From Eubacteriales bacterium (GTDB lineage: Bacteria > Bacillota_A > Clostridia > Christensenellales > Aristaeellaceae): a stretch of 14,888 nt of DNA. The DNA lies in NCBI GenBank assembly GCA_029974855.1, contig JARKQO010000169.1, forward strand, positions 1-14,888, in the 5' to 3' direction. A model generated the notes under the pieces. The model was given only the letters and a program-made list of their open reading frames with translations. It made no database searches and had not been told where the DNA came from. A program made the position numbers and the translations under genes. Below, in pieces: positions 8,269 to 14,205 of the stretch; position 1 is the first letter of the stretch, and each line of letters starts with the position of its first letter.

Positions 8269-9088
8269 ATTTCTGGCAGCAATCCGGGATATCCGTGCCC
8301 TGAGCCCCACCTACCGCCTGGGCGGCTCCGGCGTGGATGGCACATGCGACTGTATCGGGCTGATCATCGGGGCTGTCCGGAGGGCCGGGGGCACGTGGGC
8401 GGGGACCCACGGGAGCAACTATGCCGCCCGTAGCGAGATGGCTGGGGCGCTGCGGCGGGTTGCCTTCCCCGGGGACCTGGAGGCGGGTGAGGCTATCTAC
8501 AAGGCCCGGGCCCCGGGGGACGCCGGGTATGCCCTGCCCCCCAAGTACCAGACCGGCGGGGACATGTTGGACTGCTACCATGTGGGCGTGGTGATGTCCG
8601 TATCGCCGCTGGAGATATGGCACTGCACCAGCGTGGGCGGTAACGGCGGCATCCGGGTGGATACCAAACTGGGAGATCCCAATAAGGGAGGCGCGTGGGA
8701 GTGGGCCGGGCCGCTGAAAAAGATCAACTATGGGGAGGGATTGGTGATGCAGGAGGGGGAGGCCCAACAGGCCCTGGTGGTGGCAGCCAGCGGCTCCACG
8801 GTGTACCTGCGCAAGTTGCCGGATAAGAGCAGCCCCTACCTGGCTAAGGTGCCGGTGGGGATCATGGTGGAGGTGCTGGAGGTTGGCGGCGAGTGGTGCA
8901 CCGTCATGGCCCTTGGCAAACGGGGGTATATGATGCGGCAGTTTTTGGAGCTGGAGGATGCCGAAGAGGGGCCTGTGACCGAGGACGGGGGACAAGCCTT
9001 GGAGGCGCTGGTAGCCGCTTTGTGGCCCGTGTGGAGTCCCTGGAGGCCCGTTTGGCGGCGCTGGAAGCGGGTGAGGCCGGGTGAGTGA
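8252..9088 (+). CDS. Endolysin: NlpC/P60 peptidase plus SH3b domain, frameshifted C-terminus
   Basis: A 278-residue peptidoglycan hydrolase. Residues 1-160 are an NlpC/P60 cysteine peptidase: catalytic Cys34 in DCIGL, His110 in YHVGVV and a likely third residue His124 (IWHCT). Residues about 174-233 form an SH3b cell-wall binding domain (STVYLRKLPDKSSPYLAKV through KRGYMMRQFLE). After residue 250 the frame gives an implausible Trp/Arg-rich tail (LWPVWSPWRPVWRRW). The +1-shifted frame instead gives ARVESLEARLAALEAGEAG, a perfect heptad coiled coil that ends at TGA 9082-9084 in a 4-bp overlap with the next start. One missing G near 9022 explains this. ATG 8252 is preferred over 8249 because GGAGG at 8240-8244 then lies seven bases away. 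The catalytic and SH3b parts are unaffected. Confidence 0.85.
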   Translation: MVDLDKFLAAIRDIRALSPTYRLGGSGVDGTCDCIGLIIGAVRRAGGTWAGTHGSNYAARSEMAGALRRVAFPGDLEAGEAIYKARAPGDAGYALPPKYQTGGDMLDCYHVGVVMSVSPLEIWHCTSVGGNGGIRVDTKLGDPNKGGAWEWAGPLKKINYGEGLVMQEGEAQQALVVAASGSTVYLRKLPDKSSPYLAKVPVGIMVEVLEVGGEWCTVMALGKRGYMMRQFLELEDAEEGPVTEDGGQALEALVAALWPVWSPWRPVWRRWKRVRPGE

Positions 9089-9323
9089 TGGAATCATTGT
9101 AGCCTTGGTATCCTTCGCTGCCACCGTACTGACCAACATTGGTGGGTATCGCTTGATTGCCTACCGAGTGGAGCAACTGGAGAAGAAGCAGGAAAAATAC
9201 AACAACATGCAGGAGCGCATGGCTAACCGGGAGCGGCATTCGGATGTGCAGGACGAAAAAATTTGCGTGGCCAACCACCGGATCAGCGACCTGGAGGAAG
9301 AAGTCAAGCGCCTGGGTGCGTAA
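9081..9323 (+). CDS. XhlA-like haemolysin/holin accessory protein
   Basis: An 80-residue protein with one N-terminal membrane helix (IIVALVSFAATVLTNIGGY) and a charged coiled-coil tail (VEQLEKKQEKYNNMQERM, then DEKICVANHRISDLEEEV). The sequence EKI-x-VANHRI-x-DLE is characteristic of XhlA-type proteins (PF10779), which associate with holins in B. subtilis PBSX lysis. The start is GTG 9081, which overlaps the intended endolysin stop TGA 9082-9084 as GTGA; GGTGAGG at 9069-9075 supplies the ribosome site. This overlap is independent support that the endolysin was meant to end at 9084. Confidence 0.75.
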   Translation: MSDGIIVALVSFAATVLTNIGGYRLIAYRVEQLEKKQEKYNNMQERMANRERHSDVQDEKICVANHRISDLEEEVKRLGA

Positions 9324-9342
9324 AAACAAAGGAGGAATCGTC

Positions 9343-9591
9343 ATGGCAAACGTAGACTGGAAGGACGTACTCATCCGAGCCATCAAAACATTTTTGCAGA
9401 CGGCGGCCAGCTACCTGATCGCCGCCCTGGGCGGAGTGGATTTCTTTGACGGCAGCAAGGGCAAAACCTTCTGGGTGGGCTTGGCCCTTGCCGCCGGCGC
9501 CGCTGGGCTTTCCGCTGTCTGGAACGGAGTTCTTCAGCCGCTGCTTGCCGCTGTGGGGCCGGGGCAGGACAAGCCGCCTGATGGGAAGTGA
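9343..9591 (+). CDS. Phage holin, r1t type
   Basis: An 82-residue protein matching the style of the lactococcal r1t-like holin family: WKDVLIRAIKTFLQTAASYL near the N-terminus, then a second hydrophobic stretch (FWVGLALAAGAAGLSAVWNGVL) and a short polar tail (GQDKPPDGK). Holins form membrane lesions that time lysis and, for many endolysins, let the enzyme reach the wall. AAAGGAGG at 9328-9335 is seven bases from ATG 9343. It is the last phage gene here and is followed 44 bp later by a terminator. Its place after, not before, the endolysin is less usual. Confidence 0.78.
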   Translation: MANVDWKDVLIRAIKTFLQTAASYLIAALGGVDFFDGSKGKTFWVGLALAAGAAGLSAVWNGVLQPLLAAVGPGQDKPPDGK

Positions 9592-9635
9592 TGCCCCTGG
9601 GCTGATCCCGCACGGGAGAGATTTTGGATGGAAGT

Positions 9636-9668
9636 AACCCCCGCTGGCTCGGCTGGCGGGGGTTTTAT
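9636..9668 (+). terminator. Rho-independent terminator after the lysis genes
   Basis: AACCCCCGC (9636-9644) pairs with GCGGGGGTT (9656-9664) around an 11-base loop and is followed by a T-rich stretch (TTTTATTA). It lies just after the holin and closes the phage late transcript. Confidence 0.85.
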
Positions 9669-10087
9669 TAGTCGTTTTGTAATACTTTCCCACTAGACAA
9701 AACAAACGCTCGGGCAGGAGATGTATTTGTACCATGACGGGGATTTTTGGTTTGTGGAAAAGGAGCAGGTGGAGCGGCTACGGAGGGAATAAGGGTAAAA
9801 GAACAGATAGTATTGAGAGCGAGGATATCATATATAGTTGTAAGTATGCGACGAGTTTTTCTCGTTGCCGCTCTTCCCCCCGGCCTCCCTGTGCAACAAC
9901 GATCAGGTCAGCATCCAAAACCCGGCCTGTACCCTCCCCAACAACTGCAGATGCTGCCGGTAATCCGGCGGAAACAAACAACGCCTCAGGGCAGGGAGCA
10001 TGGCTTCCTGCCCGTTCTTTGCCCGAGCCATGGGACAGATTCTCATAAGCTGGTTTTCACAAATCGATTTTCCCCCGAAAAAAACAC
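9669..10087. other. Non-coding junction: probable right end of the prophage
   Basis: I see no convincing gene between the phage terminator and the host promoter. A 24-codon ORF (9721-9792, MYLYHDGDFWFVEKEQVERL...) has AGGAG touching its ATG, too close to be a normal ribosome site; it may be a chance ORF or the tail of a host gene cut by integration. Three hairpins are present: 9848-9868 (GCGACGAG, T5 loop, CTCGTTGC), 9956-9969 (GCCGG, TAAT, CCGGC) and 9989-10013 (11-bp stem, GTTCTTT after it). No tRNA is seen. The prophage attachment core should lie here, but it cannot be found without the other prophage end. Confidence 0.5.
9989..10020 (+). terminator. Possible rho-independent terminator in the junction
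   Basis: GGGCAGGGAGC (9989-9999) pairs with GCTTCCTGCCC (10003-10013) with one G-U pair and a three-base loop, followed by GTTCTTT. The T run is short and interrupted, so strength is uncertain. It could end a host transcript that once ran into this place. Confidence 0.4.
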
Positions 10088-10116
10088 TTGACACATCCCC
10101 AACACCCGGATATAAT
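10088..10116 (+). promoter_or_regulatory. Consensus sigma-A promoter of the T-box/ABC operon
   Basis: TTGACA at 10088-10093 and TATAAT at 10111-10116 are both perfect consensus hexamers with 17 bp between them. Transcription should start near 10,123, just upstream of the T-box leader. A perfect core fits a gene set whose control is placed after initiation, at the leader. Confidence 0.88.
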
Positions 10117-10122
10117 TAACGG

Positions 10123-10394
10123 TAATTTCATAGCAAACTGTGGATGAAGACGAGTAGCCCAGGAAGGTTCCTTTCAGAGAGTCGCGGGTGGTGGGATCGC
10201 GGCGGGAAACGCCTTGGTGAATGGACTTTGGAAGGCGGAGCGAAAGGGTACGAGTAGCCTCCGACGGAATCCGGCCGTTAGCCCGGAACGCGCATGATGG
10301 TGCGCGGCTGAGTGGCCGCAACAGCGGCAAATTGGGTGGTACCGCAGGATTCAACTCCTGTCCCGACAGAGATTGTTGGGACGGGAGTTTTTTT
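10123..10394 (+). ncRNA. T-box riboswitch leader, specifier probably UGG (Trp)
   Basis: All main T-box parts are visible. Stem I carries AGTA (10153-10156), the AGAGAG bulge (10176-10181) and the GGTGGTG apical motif. Its upper helices pair GCC/GGT, AAGG/CCTT, TTCC/GGAA and CGCG/CGCG, which puts AGTA opposite GAA (10219-10221) and the specifier directly after it: TGG (10222-10224) followed by a purine. A GAGTAG/ACGG/CCGTTA stem II block follows (10252-10280). The T-box core is AAATTGGGTGGTACCGCAGG (10329-10348), and a terminator stem (10354-10368 with 10374-10388) ends in T7. GGA, offset by one, is the other possible codon. The UGGU bulge fits a discriminator A, or G by wobble, but not the U of tRNA-Gly, favouring Trp. 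Confidence 0.9.
10354..10394 (+). terminator. T-box leader terminator
   Basis: ACTCCTGTCCCGACA (10354-10368) pairs with TGTTGGGACGGGAGT (10374-10388) with two G-U pairs, followed by seven T. The 5' arm can alternatively pair with CAGGA of the T-box core to form the antiterminator when uncharged tRNA is bound. Confidence 0.9.
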
Positions 10395-10407
10395 AGAATC
10401 AGAAAGG

Positions 10408-10521
10408 ATGGGTCATGAGATGCGTTGGCGTAAGATGAGTTGGCGATGGCCCGTGGCCCGCGCGGGAAATTCTCTGGATTCCGCCGGCCCGCCCCTGAGA
10501 AAGCGGCCGCCGGGCAACTGA
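10408..10521 (+). CDS. Possible Trp-rich leader peptide (37 aa)
   Basis: A short ORF lies between the T-box terminator and the binding protein gene. Its first 15 residues are MGHEMRWRKMSWRWP, with Trp codons at 10426, 10441 and 10447. AGAAAGGA overlaps the first ATG; an inner ATG at 10420 would have AAGGA about 11 bases upstream. The rest of the ORF is Pro/Arg-rich and not protein-like. If translated it could add a second, ribosome-based check on charged tRNA-Trp after the T-box. No clear terminator follows it (stems near 10,470-10,515 lack a T tract), so it may instead be a chance ORF. Confidence 0.3.
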   Translation: MGHEMRWRKMSWRWPVARAGNSLDSAGPPLRKRPPGN

Positions 10522-10622
10522 TGCAAATTGGCAACCGCAACGGATGGCCGGCAAAAGATGACAGGCAACAGACGATTGCTCACTGATGATTGAGAATAGA
10601 CGATATGGAAAGGATGTTTTTC

Positions 10623-11591
10623 ATGAAAAAGTTCGCAAAGCTGGCTTCCCTGGTTCTGACCCTGGCTCTCACCCTGTCCCTGCTGGTTCCCGCCGCCCTG
10701 GCCGACGGCACCGTGGGCGTCATCCAGTTCGCCACCCACCCCTCCTTGGATAACTGCTACCAAGGCTTTGTGGAGGGCCTGGGAGAGGGGTACACTATCG
10801 ACTTCCAAAACGCCACCGCCGATATGAGCGTTTCCGACCTTCAGGCCAAAACCATGGTGTCCCAGGGGCACCGGATGCTGGCGGGCATCGCCACCCCGGC
10901 GGCCATGTCCAGCTACGCCGCCGCCCGGGACGCGGGGATTCCTGTGGTATTCATCGCCGTGTCCGACCCTGTGGCCGCTGGCATTGTGGACAGCATCGAG
11001 GCCCCCGGCGGCAACTGCACCGGCGTCAGCGACGTGCTGAATTTCGACGCCCAGCTGGAGATGATCCGGGCGTTTTTGCCCGAGGCCAAGACCATCGGCG
11101 TCATCTATACTACCAGCGAGCCCAACTCCGTCAGTCATTTGGCGAAGTTTGAGGCGCTGGCCCCCGCCTACGGCTTCGCCGTGGAGGCCGTGGGCATCAC
11201 CGGCCCCTCGGAGGTGGGCGCCGCCGCGTCCACTTTGGTAGCCAAGGGCGTGGATTGCGTGAACAACTTCACCGACAATAACGTGGTGGACAACCTGCCC
11301 TTGGTGCTCCATGTGACGGATCAGGCGGGCATCCCCGTGTTCGGCTCCGAGGTGGAGCAGGTGGTGAACGGCTGCCTGGGAGCCCAGGGCATCGACTATG
11401 TGGCCTTGGGCCGCAGGGCCGGGGAAATGGCCAAGGCCATCCTGGCGGGAGAGGCCGACCCGGCCACCACTCCTGTGCTGGAGGTGTCCGAGGTAACCCC
11501 CTGCTACAACTCCAAGGTAGCCGCCGCTTTGGGCATTGCCCTGCCCCAGGCCTTCCAGGAGGCGGGCATCGTGGACGTGGCCCAGGAATAA
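10623..11591 (+). CDS. ABC transporter substrate-binding protein, TrpX-like (COG2984)
   Basis: A 322-residue exported binding protein of the ABC_sub_bind family (PF04392), the periplasmic-binding-protein fold related to sugar and amino-acid receptors. Typical family blocks are GTVGVIQFATHPSLDN at the mature start, then IDFQNATADMSVSDLQA, a hinge region with GIPVVFIAVSDPVAAGIV, TIGVIYTTSEPNS and the late GIDYVALGRRAGEMA helix. Residues 1-27 are a signal peptide (MKK, hydrophobic core, AALA before DG). There is no lipobox cysteine at the cleavage site, unusual for a Gram-positive binding protein. Start ATG 10623 is chosen because GAAAGGA (10608-10614) is eight bases upstream and MKK begins the signal peptide; an upstream reading from 10590 adds unlike residues. 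With the Trp-type T-box, the ligand is predicted to be tryptophan or a related aromatic compound. Confidence 0.85.
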   Translation: MKKFAKLASLVLTLALTLSLLVPAALADGTVGVIQFATHPSLDNCYQGFVEGLGEGYTIDFQNATADMSVSDLQAKTMVSQGHRMLAGIATPAAMSSYAAARDAGIPVVFIAVSDPVAAGIVDSIEAPGGNCTGVSDVLNFDAQLEMIRAFLPEAKTIGVIYTTSEPNSVSHLAKFEALAPAYGFAVEAVGITGPSEVGAAASTLVAKGVDCVNNFTDNNVVDNLPLVLHVTDQAGIPVFGSEVEQVVNGCLGAQGIDYVALGRRAGEMAKAILAGEADPATTPVLEVSEVTPCYNSKVAAALGIALPQAFQEAGIVDVAQE

Positions 11592-11601
11592 CCCACAACG
11601 G

Positions 11602-11630
11602 GGCCCGTCCGGCTTCCCGCCGGGCGGGCC
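11602..11630 (+). promoter_or_regulatory. Intergenic stem-loop between binding protein and permease
   Basis: GGCCCGTCCGG (11602-11612) pairs with CCGGGCGGGCC (11620-11630), 11 bp with one G-U pair and a seven-base loop, followed only by TCCTTT. In many importer operons such a hairpin after the binding protein gene protects or partly ends the message, so more binding protein than permease is made. Here that role is inferred. Confidence 0.65.
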
Positions 11631-11648
11631 TCCTTTGGAGAGATGGCG

Positions 11649-12548
11649 ATGAACGCGTTTTTGCTGGTGCTGGTGAACATTCTGGAGGAGGGCCTTATCT
11701 ATGGCCTTATGGCCATGGGGGTGTACATTACCTATCGGGTGCTGTCGTTCCCGGATTTGACCGTGGACGGCAGCTTTCCCTTGGGCGGCTGTGTCACGGC
11801 GGCATTGCTGCTGGCCGGGGCGGACCCCCTGGCCACGCTGCTGATCACCTTCGTCTGCGGCTGCCTGGCGGGCCTGATCACCGGGGTGTTGCATGTGAAG
11901 CTGGGTATCACGGACCTGCTCAGCGGCATTCTCACCATGACGGCGCTGTGGTCCATCAACCTGGTGGTGGCCGGGGGCAGGGCCGTGGTGCCCTTTTACA
12001 ACCAGCCCACCATCTTCAATTCCGGGCTGGCGGCGCTGCTCCCCGCCGGGCTGTATCCCCGCCGGGTGCTGATCGTGCTGGCGGTGATCGCCCTGATGGT
12101 GAAGCTGGTGATGGACTGGTTCCTGCGCACCAAAACCGGCCTGCTGCTGCGGGCGGCGGGGGGTAACCCCCAGTTCTCCAGCGCCCTGGCGGTGAACCCC
12201 GGCAGGATGAAGATTTTGGGCCTGATGCTGGGCAACGGCCTCACGGCCCTGTCCGGGGGCGTGCTGGCCCAGCAGGCGGGCAGCGCCAACGTGGCCAGCG
12301 GTACCGGCATGGTGGTGATGGGCCTGGCCTCGGTGATCATCGGGCTGAACCTGTTCAAGCGCCTGAGATTTTTCCGGGATACCACCAGGGCGGTGCTGGG
12401 CGCGGTGATCTACAAGGCCTGCCTGGCCATCGCCATGCTGCTGGGCCTGCCGGCCAATTACCTGAAGCTGCTCATGAGCGTGCTGTTTGTGATCGCGCTC
12501 ACCTCGGGCCGCCTCATGGGAGGAAGGGGGAAGAAGCGCCATGCCTGA
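11649..12548 (+). CDS. ABC transporter permease, TrpY-like (COG4120)
   Basis: A 299-residue integral membrane protein of the LivH-like branched-chain permease superfamily (PF02653), with roughly eight to ten hydrophobic segments. Family marks include GLIYGLMAMGVYITYRVLSFPDLTVDGSF near the N-terminus, the segment GITDLLSGILTMTALWSIN, and LLLRAAGGNPQFSSALAVNPGRMKILGLMLGNGLTALSGGVLAQQ, which holds the cytoplasmic coupling loop and the following helix. The C-terminus is basic (GRGKKRHA). ATG 11649 is preferred to ATG 11643 because GGAG (11637-11640) would touch the earlier start but is eight bases from the later one. It overlaps the ATPase gene by eight bases, so the two are translationally coupled. 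It should form the membrane channel of the importer. Confidence 0.88.
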   Translation: MNAFLLVLVNILEEGLIYGLMAMGVYITYRVLSFPDLTVDGSFPLGGCVTAALLLAGADPLATLLITFVCGCLAGLITGVLHVKLGITDLLSGILTMTALWSINLVVAGGRAVVPFYNQPTIFNSGLAALLPAGLYPRRVLIVLAVIALMVKLVMDWFLRTKTGLLLRAAGGNPQFSSALAVNPGRMKILGLMLGNGLTALSGGVLAQQAGSANVASGTGMVVMGLASVIIGLNLFKRLRFFRDTTRAVLGAVIYKACLAIAMLLGLPANYLKLLMSVLFVIALTSGRLMGGRGKKRHA

Positions 12549-13329
12549 GGAGATGCTGGTGCGCATGGAGCACATGGACAAGACCTACAACCCCGGCTCC
12601 GTCCACGAGAAGGCCATGTTCCATGATTTTTCCCTGGGAATCAGGAAGGGCGATTTTGTGTCGGTGGTGGGCAGCAACGGTTCGGGCAAGACCACGCTGC
12701 TGAACCTGCTGTGCGGCTCCCTTCCCCTGGACGGGGGAAGCATCCGCCTGGGCGAGCGCAGGATCGACGGCCTGCCGGAGTATCAGCGCAGCCGGTTCAT
12801 TGGCCGGGTGTTTCAGGACCCCGCCAAGGGCGCCTGCGGAGAGCTGACCATTCTGGAGAATATGGCTTTGGCGGACAACAAGGGCAAATGGTATGGCCTC
12901 ACCCGGGGCGTGAACCGGGGCCGGGCCGAAGCCTACCGGCAGATGCTGGCGGAGCTGAGCCTGGGGCTGGAGGATTCCTTGGACCAGCGGGTGGGCAGCC
13001 TCAGCGGCGGGCAGCGCCAGGCCCTGGCCTTGCTCATCGCCACCATGACCCCCATCGAGCTGCTGATTCTGGATGAGCACACAGCCGCCTTGGACCCCAA
13101 GTCCAGTGAGATGGTGATGCGGCTGACGGATCGGATCGTGCGGGAACGGAAGATCACCACTTTGATGGTGACCCACAACCTGAAATACGCCATCCAGTAC
13201 GGCAATCGGATTGTGATGATGCACCAGGGCGGCGTGGTGCTGGACGCGGCGGATGAGGACAAGGCCGCCCGTTCGGTGGAGGACCTGCTGAGGATCTTTA
13301 CGGAGATCAGCGTGGAATTGGGGAACTAA
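12541..13329 (+). CDS. ABC transporter ATPase, TrpZ-like (COG1101)
   Basis: A 262-residue ATP-binding subunit. All motifs are present: Walker A GSNGSGKT (44-51), Q-loop VFQDP, signature LSGGQ (154-158), Walker B LLILDE (174-179) and H-loop His212 (THN). After the catalytic Glu179 the usual Pro is replaced by His (DEHTAALDP), a feature I recall as typical of the COG1101 group rather than a defect. It powers import by the preceding permease and binding protein. The start ATG 12541 lies within the end of the permease gene, with AAGGGGG about ten bases upstream. A weak and then a strong terminator follow, so it is the last gene of the T-box operon. Confidence 0.92.
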   Translation: MPEEMLVRMEHMDKTYNPGSVHEKAMFHDFSLGIRKGDFVSVVGSNGSGKTTLLNLLCGSLPLDGGSIRLGERRIDGLPEYQRSRFIGRVFQDPAKGACGELTILENMALADNKGKWYGLTRGVNRGRAEAYRQMLAELSLGLEDSLDQRVGSLSGGQRQALALLIATMTPIELLILDEHTAALDPKSSEMVMRLTDRIVRERKITTLMVTHNLKYAIQYGNRIVMMHQGGVVLDAADEDKAARSVEDLLRIFTEISVELGN

Positions 13330-13330
13330 A

Positions 13331-13353
13331 GGACCCTTGGGGGGGTTTCTTTT
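13331..13353 (+). terminator. Weak hairpin after the ABC operon
   Basis: GGACCC (13331-13336) can pair with GGGTTTC (13343-13349), two pairs being G-U, followed by TTTT. It is weak and may be a first, leaky stop before the strong terminator at 13,385. Confidence 0.35.
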
Positions 13354-13384
13354 GCTTGCCTGCCGGTTTTCAATTGCCTTCTTC

Positions 13385-13427
13385 CGCCTTCCCGGGGCTT
13401 GTATTCCCGGGAGGGCGTTCTTTCTTT
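13385..13427 (+). terminator. Strong rho-independent terminator of the ABC operon
   Basis: CGCCTTCCCGGG (13385-13396) pairs with CCCGGGAGGGCG (13406-13417), 12 bp with one G-U pair, a nine-base loop, and TTCTTTCTTT after it. Confidence 0.88.
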
Positions 13428-13441
13428 CCGCCACTTCGGGC

Positions 13442-13470
13442 TTGAATTGAAGTCCAAAACCCTGTATAAT
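13442..13470 (+). promoter_or_regulatory. Sigma-A promoter of the DUF2461 gene
   Basis: TTGAAT (13442-13447) and TATAAT (13465-13470) are separated by 17 bp. They lie 25 bp before the DUF2461 start codon, leaving a short 5' leader that contains its ribosome site. Confidence 0.8.
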
Positions 13471-13494
13471 AGCACTTGAGAGGGGATTGAGACC

Positions 13495-14190
13495 ATGTTT
13501 AGGGGTTTTCCGGAAGAAACCGTCCGTTTCTTTTTGGATATCCGTTTTCACAATGAAACATCGTACTTTAAGGCCCATGAGGACGTGTACCGGCAGTATG
13601 TCAAAGGCCCGTTCTTTTCTTTTATCGAAGCTTTGGCCCCCACCATGGGCCTGATTGCCGACGACATGGAGACGAGGCCCGGCAAATGCCTGGCCCGCCT
13701 CCACCGGGACACCCGCTTTTCCAAGGACAAGAGCCCCTACCGGGACCATCTGTGGCTGCTGTTCCGCCGGGCCGGGGAAAGCCGGGACGCCTCGGTGATG
13801 TACTGGTTCGAGCTCTCCCCGGAGGAGGTGGGGTGGGGCCTGGGCTTTTGGAGCGACAACCGCCCGGCTATGGACGTGCTCCGCAGGGACATGGCCTTAA
13901 AGCCCAGTCGGTTTCTTACCGCGCTGGAGGAAAGCCGCCTGCCTGAGGAGGGCCTGCTGCTCTACGGGGACTGCTATGCAAAAATGAAGATTCCCCCGGC
14001 GGTCCCGGAGCCGCTTTGGCCCTACTACCCCCGCAAGTCCCTCTACATCAAGCGGACGGACGTACCCCTTTCCAAGGCCTATACCCCGGACATCGCCAGC
14101 ATGGCGGCGGAGGATTTTCTCAGGCTCAAGCCCATGTACCATTTATTGCGGGCCGCGGCGGACGAAGGCATGGCGCGCTTGGACGGATAA
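13495..14190 (+). CDS. DUF2461 family protein
   Basis: A 231-residue soluble protein matching the DUF2461 pattern (TIGR02453): an N-terminal FRGFPEETVRFFLDIRFHN, a helix with YF-x-x-HEDVYRQYVKGP, the highly conserved basic block RDTRFSKDKSPYRDH (about residues 71-85), and a strand pair giving FELSPEEVGWGLGFW. Length fits the family, which is widespread in bacteria but has no established biochemical role. ATG 13495 has AGAGGGGA (13479-13486) eight bases upstream. It lies 15 bp before the phosphohexomutase gene and probably shares its transcript. That neighbour does not by itself suggest a function. Confidence 0.88.
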   Translation: MFRGFPEETVRFFLDIRFHNETSYFKAHEDVYRQYVKGPFFSFIEALAPTMGLIADDMETRPGKCLARLHRDTRFSKDKSPYRDHLWLLFRRAGESRDASVMYWFELSPEEVGWGLGFWSDNRPAMDVLRRDMALKPSRFLTALEESRLPEEGLLLYGDCYAKMKIPPAVPEPLWPYYPRKSLYIKRTDVPLSKAYTPDIASMAAEDFLRLKPMYHLLRAAADEGMARLDG

Positions 14191-14205
14191 AAAGAAGGAG
14201 ATTGT

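Noticed and set aside
9015..9030. Programmed ribosomal frameshift in the endolysin
   Set aside because: There is no slippery heptamer or clear stimulating structure at the shift; a simple one-base loss explains the data.
9989..10013. A tRNA gene as integration target in the junction
   Set aside because: Only a single hairpin is present; there is no cloverleaf, anticodon arm or T-arm sequence.
9734..10091. Two overlapping plus-strand frames (104 and 114 residues) in the junction
   Set aside because: Low complexity, no ribosome site, no domain, and they run through hairpins and into the -35 region of the next promoter.
10249..10251. TAC as T-box specifier (Tyr)
   Set aside because: It lies seven bases after a GAA, outside the loop defined by the AGTA/GAA pairing, and next to the stem I to stem II linker GAGTAG. 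The fold with TGG at 10,222 is better.
10455..10515. A second attenuator terminator after the Trp-rich ORF
   Set aside because: Several GC-rich stems can form (for example CCCGCGCGGG and CCGGC/GCCGG), but none is followed by a T tract.
10413..12581. A 722-residue open frame on the minus strand opposite the transporter genes
   Set aside because: It is His/Gln/Gly-rich with no domain, and it is the mirror of three well-supported plus-strand genes in GC-rich DNA where opposite frames stay open by codon bias.
12514..13749. A 411-residue minus-strand frame opposite the ATPase gene
   Set aside because: It runs across the terminator and a promoter of the plus strand and shows no recognisable domain.
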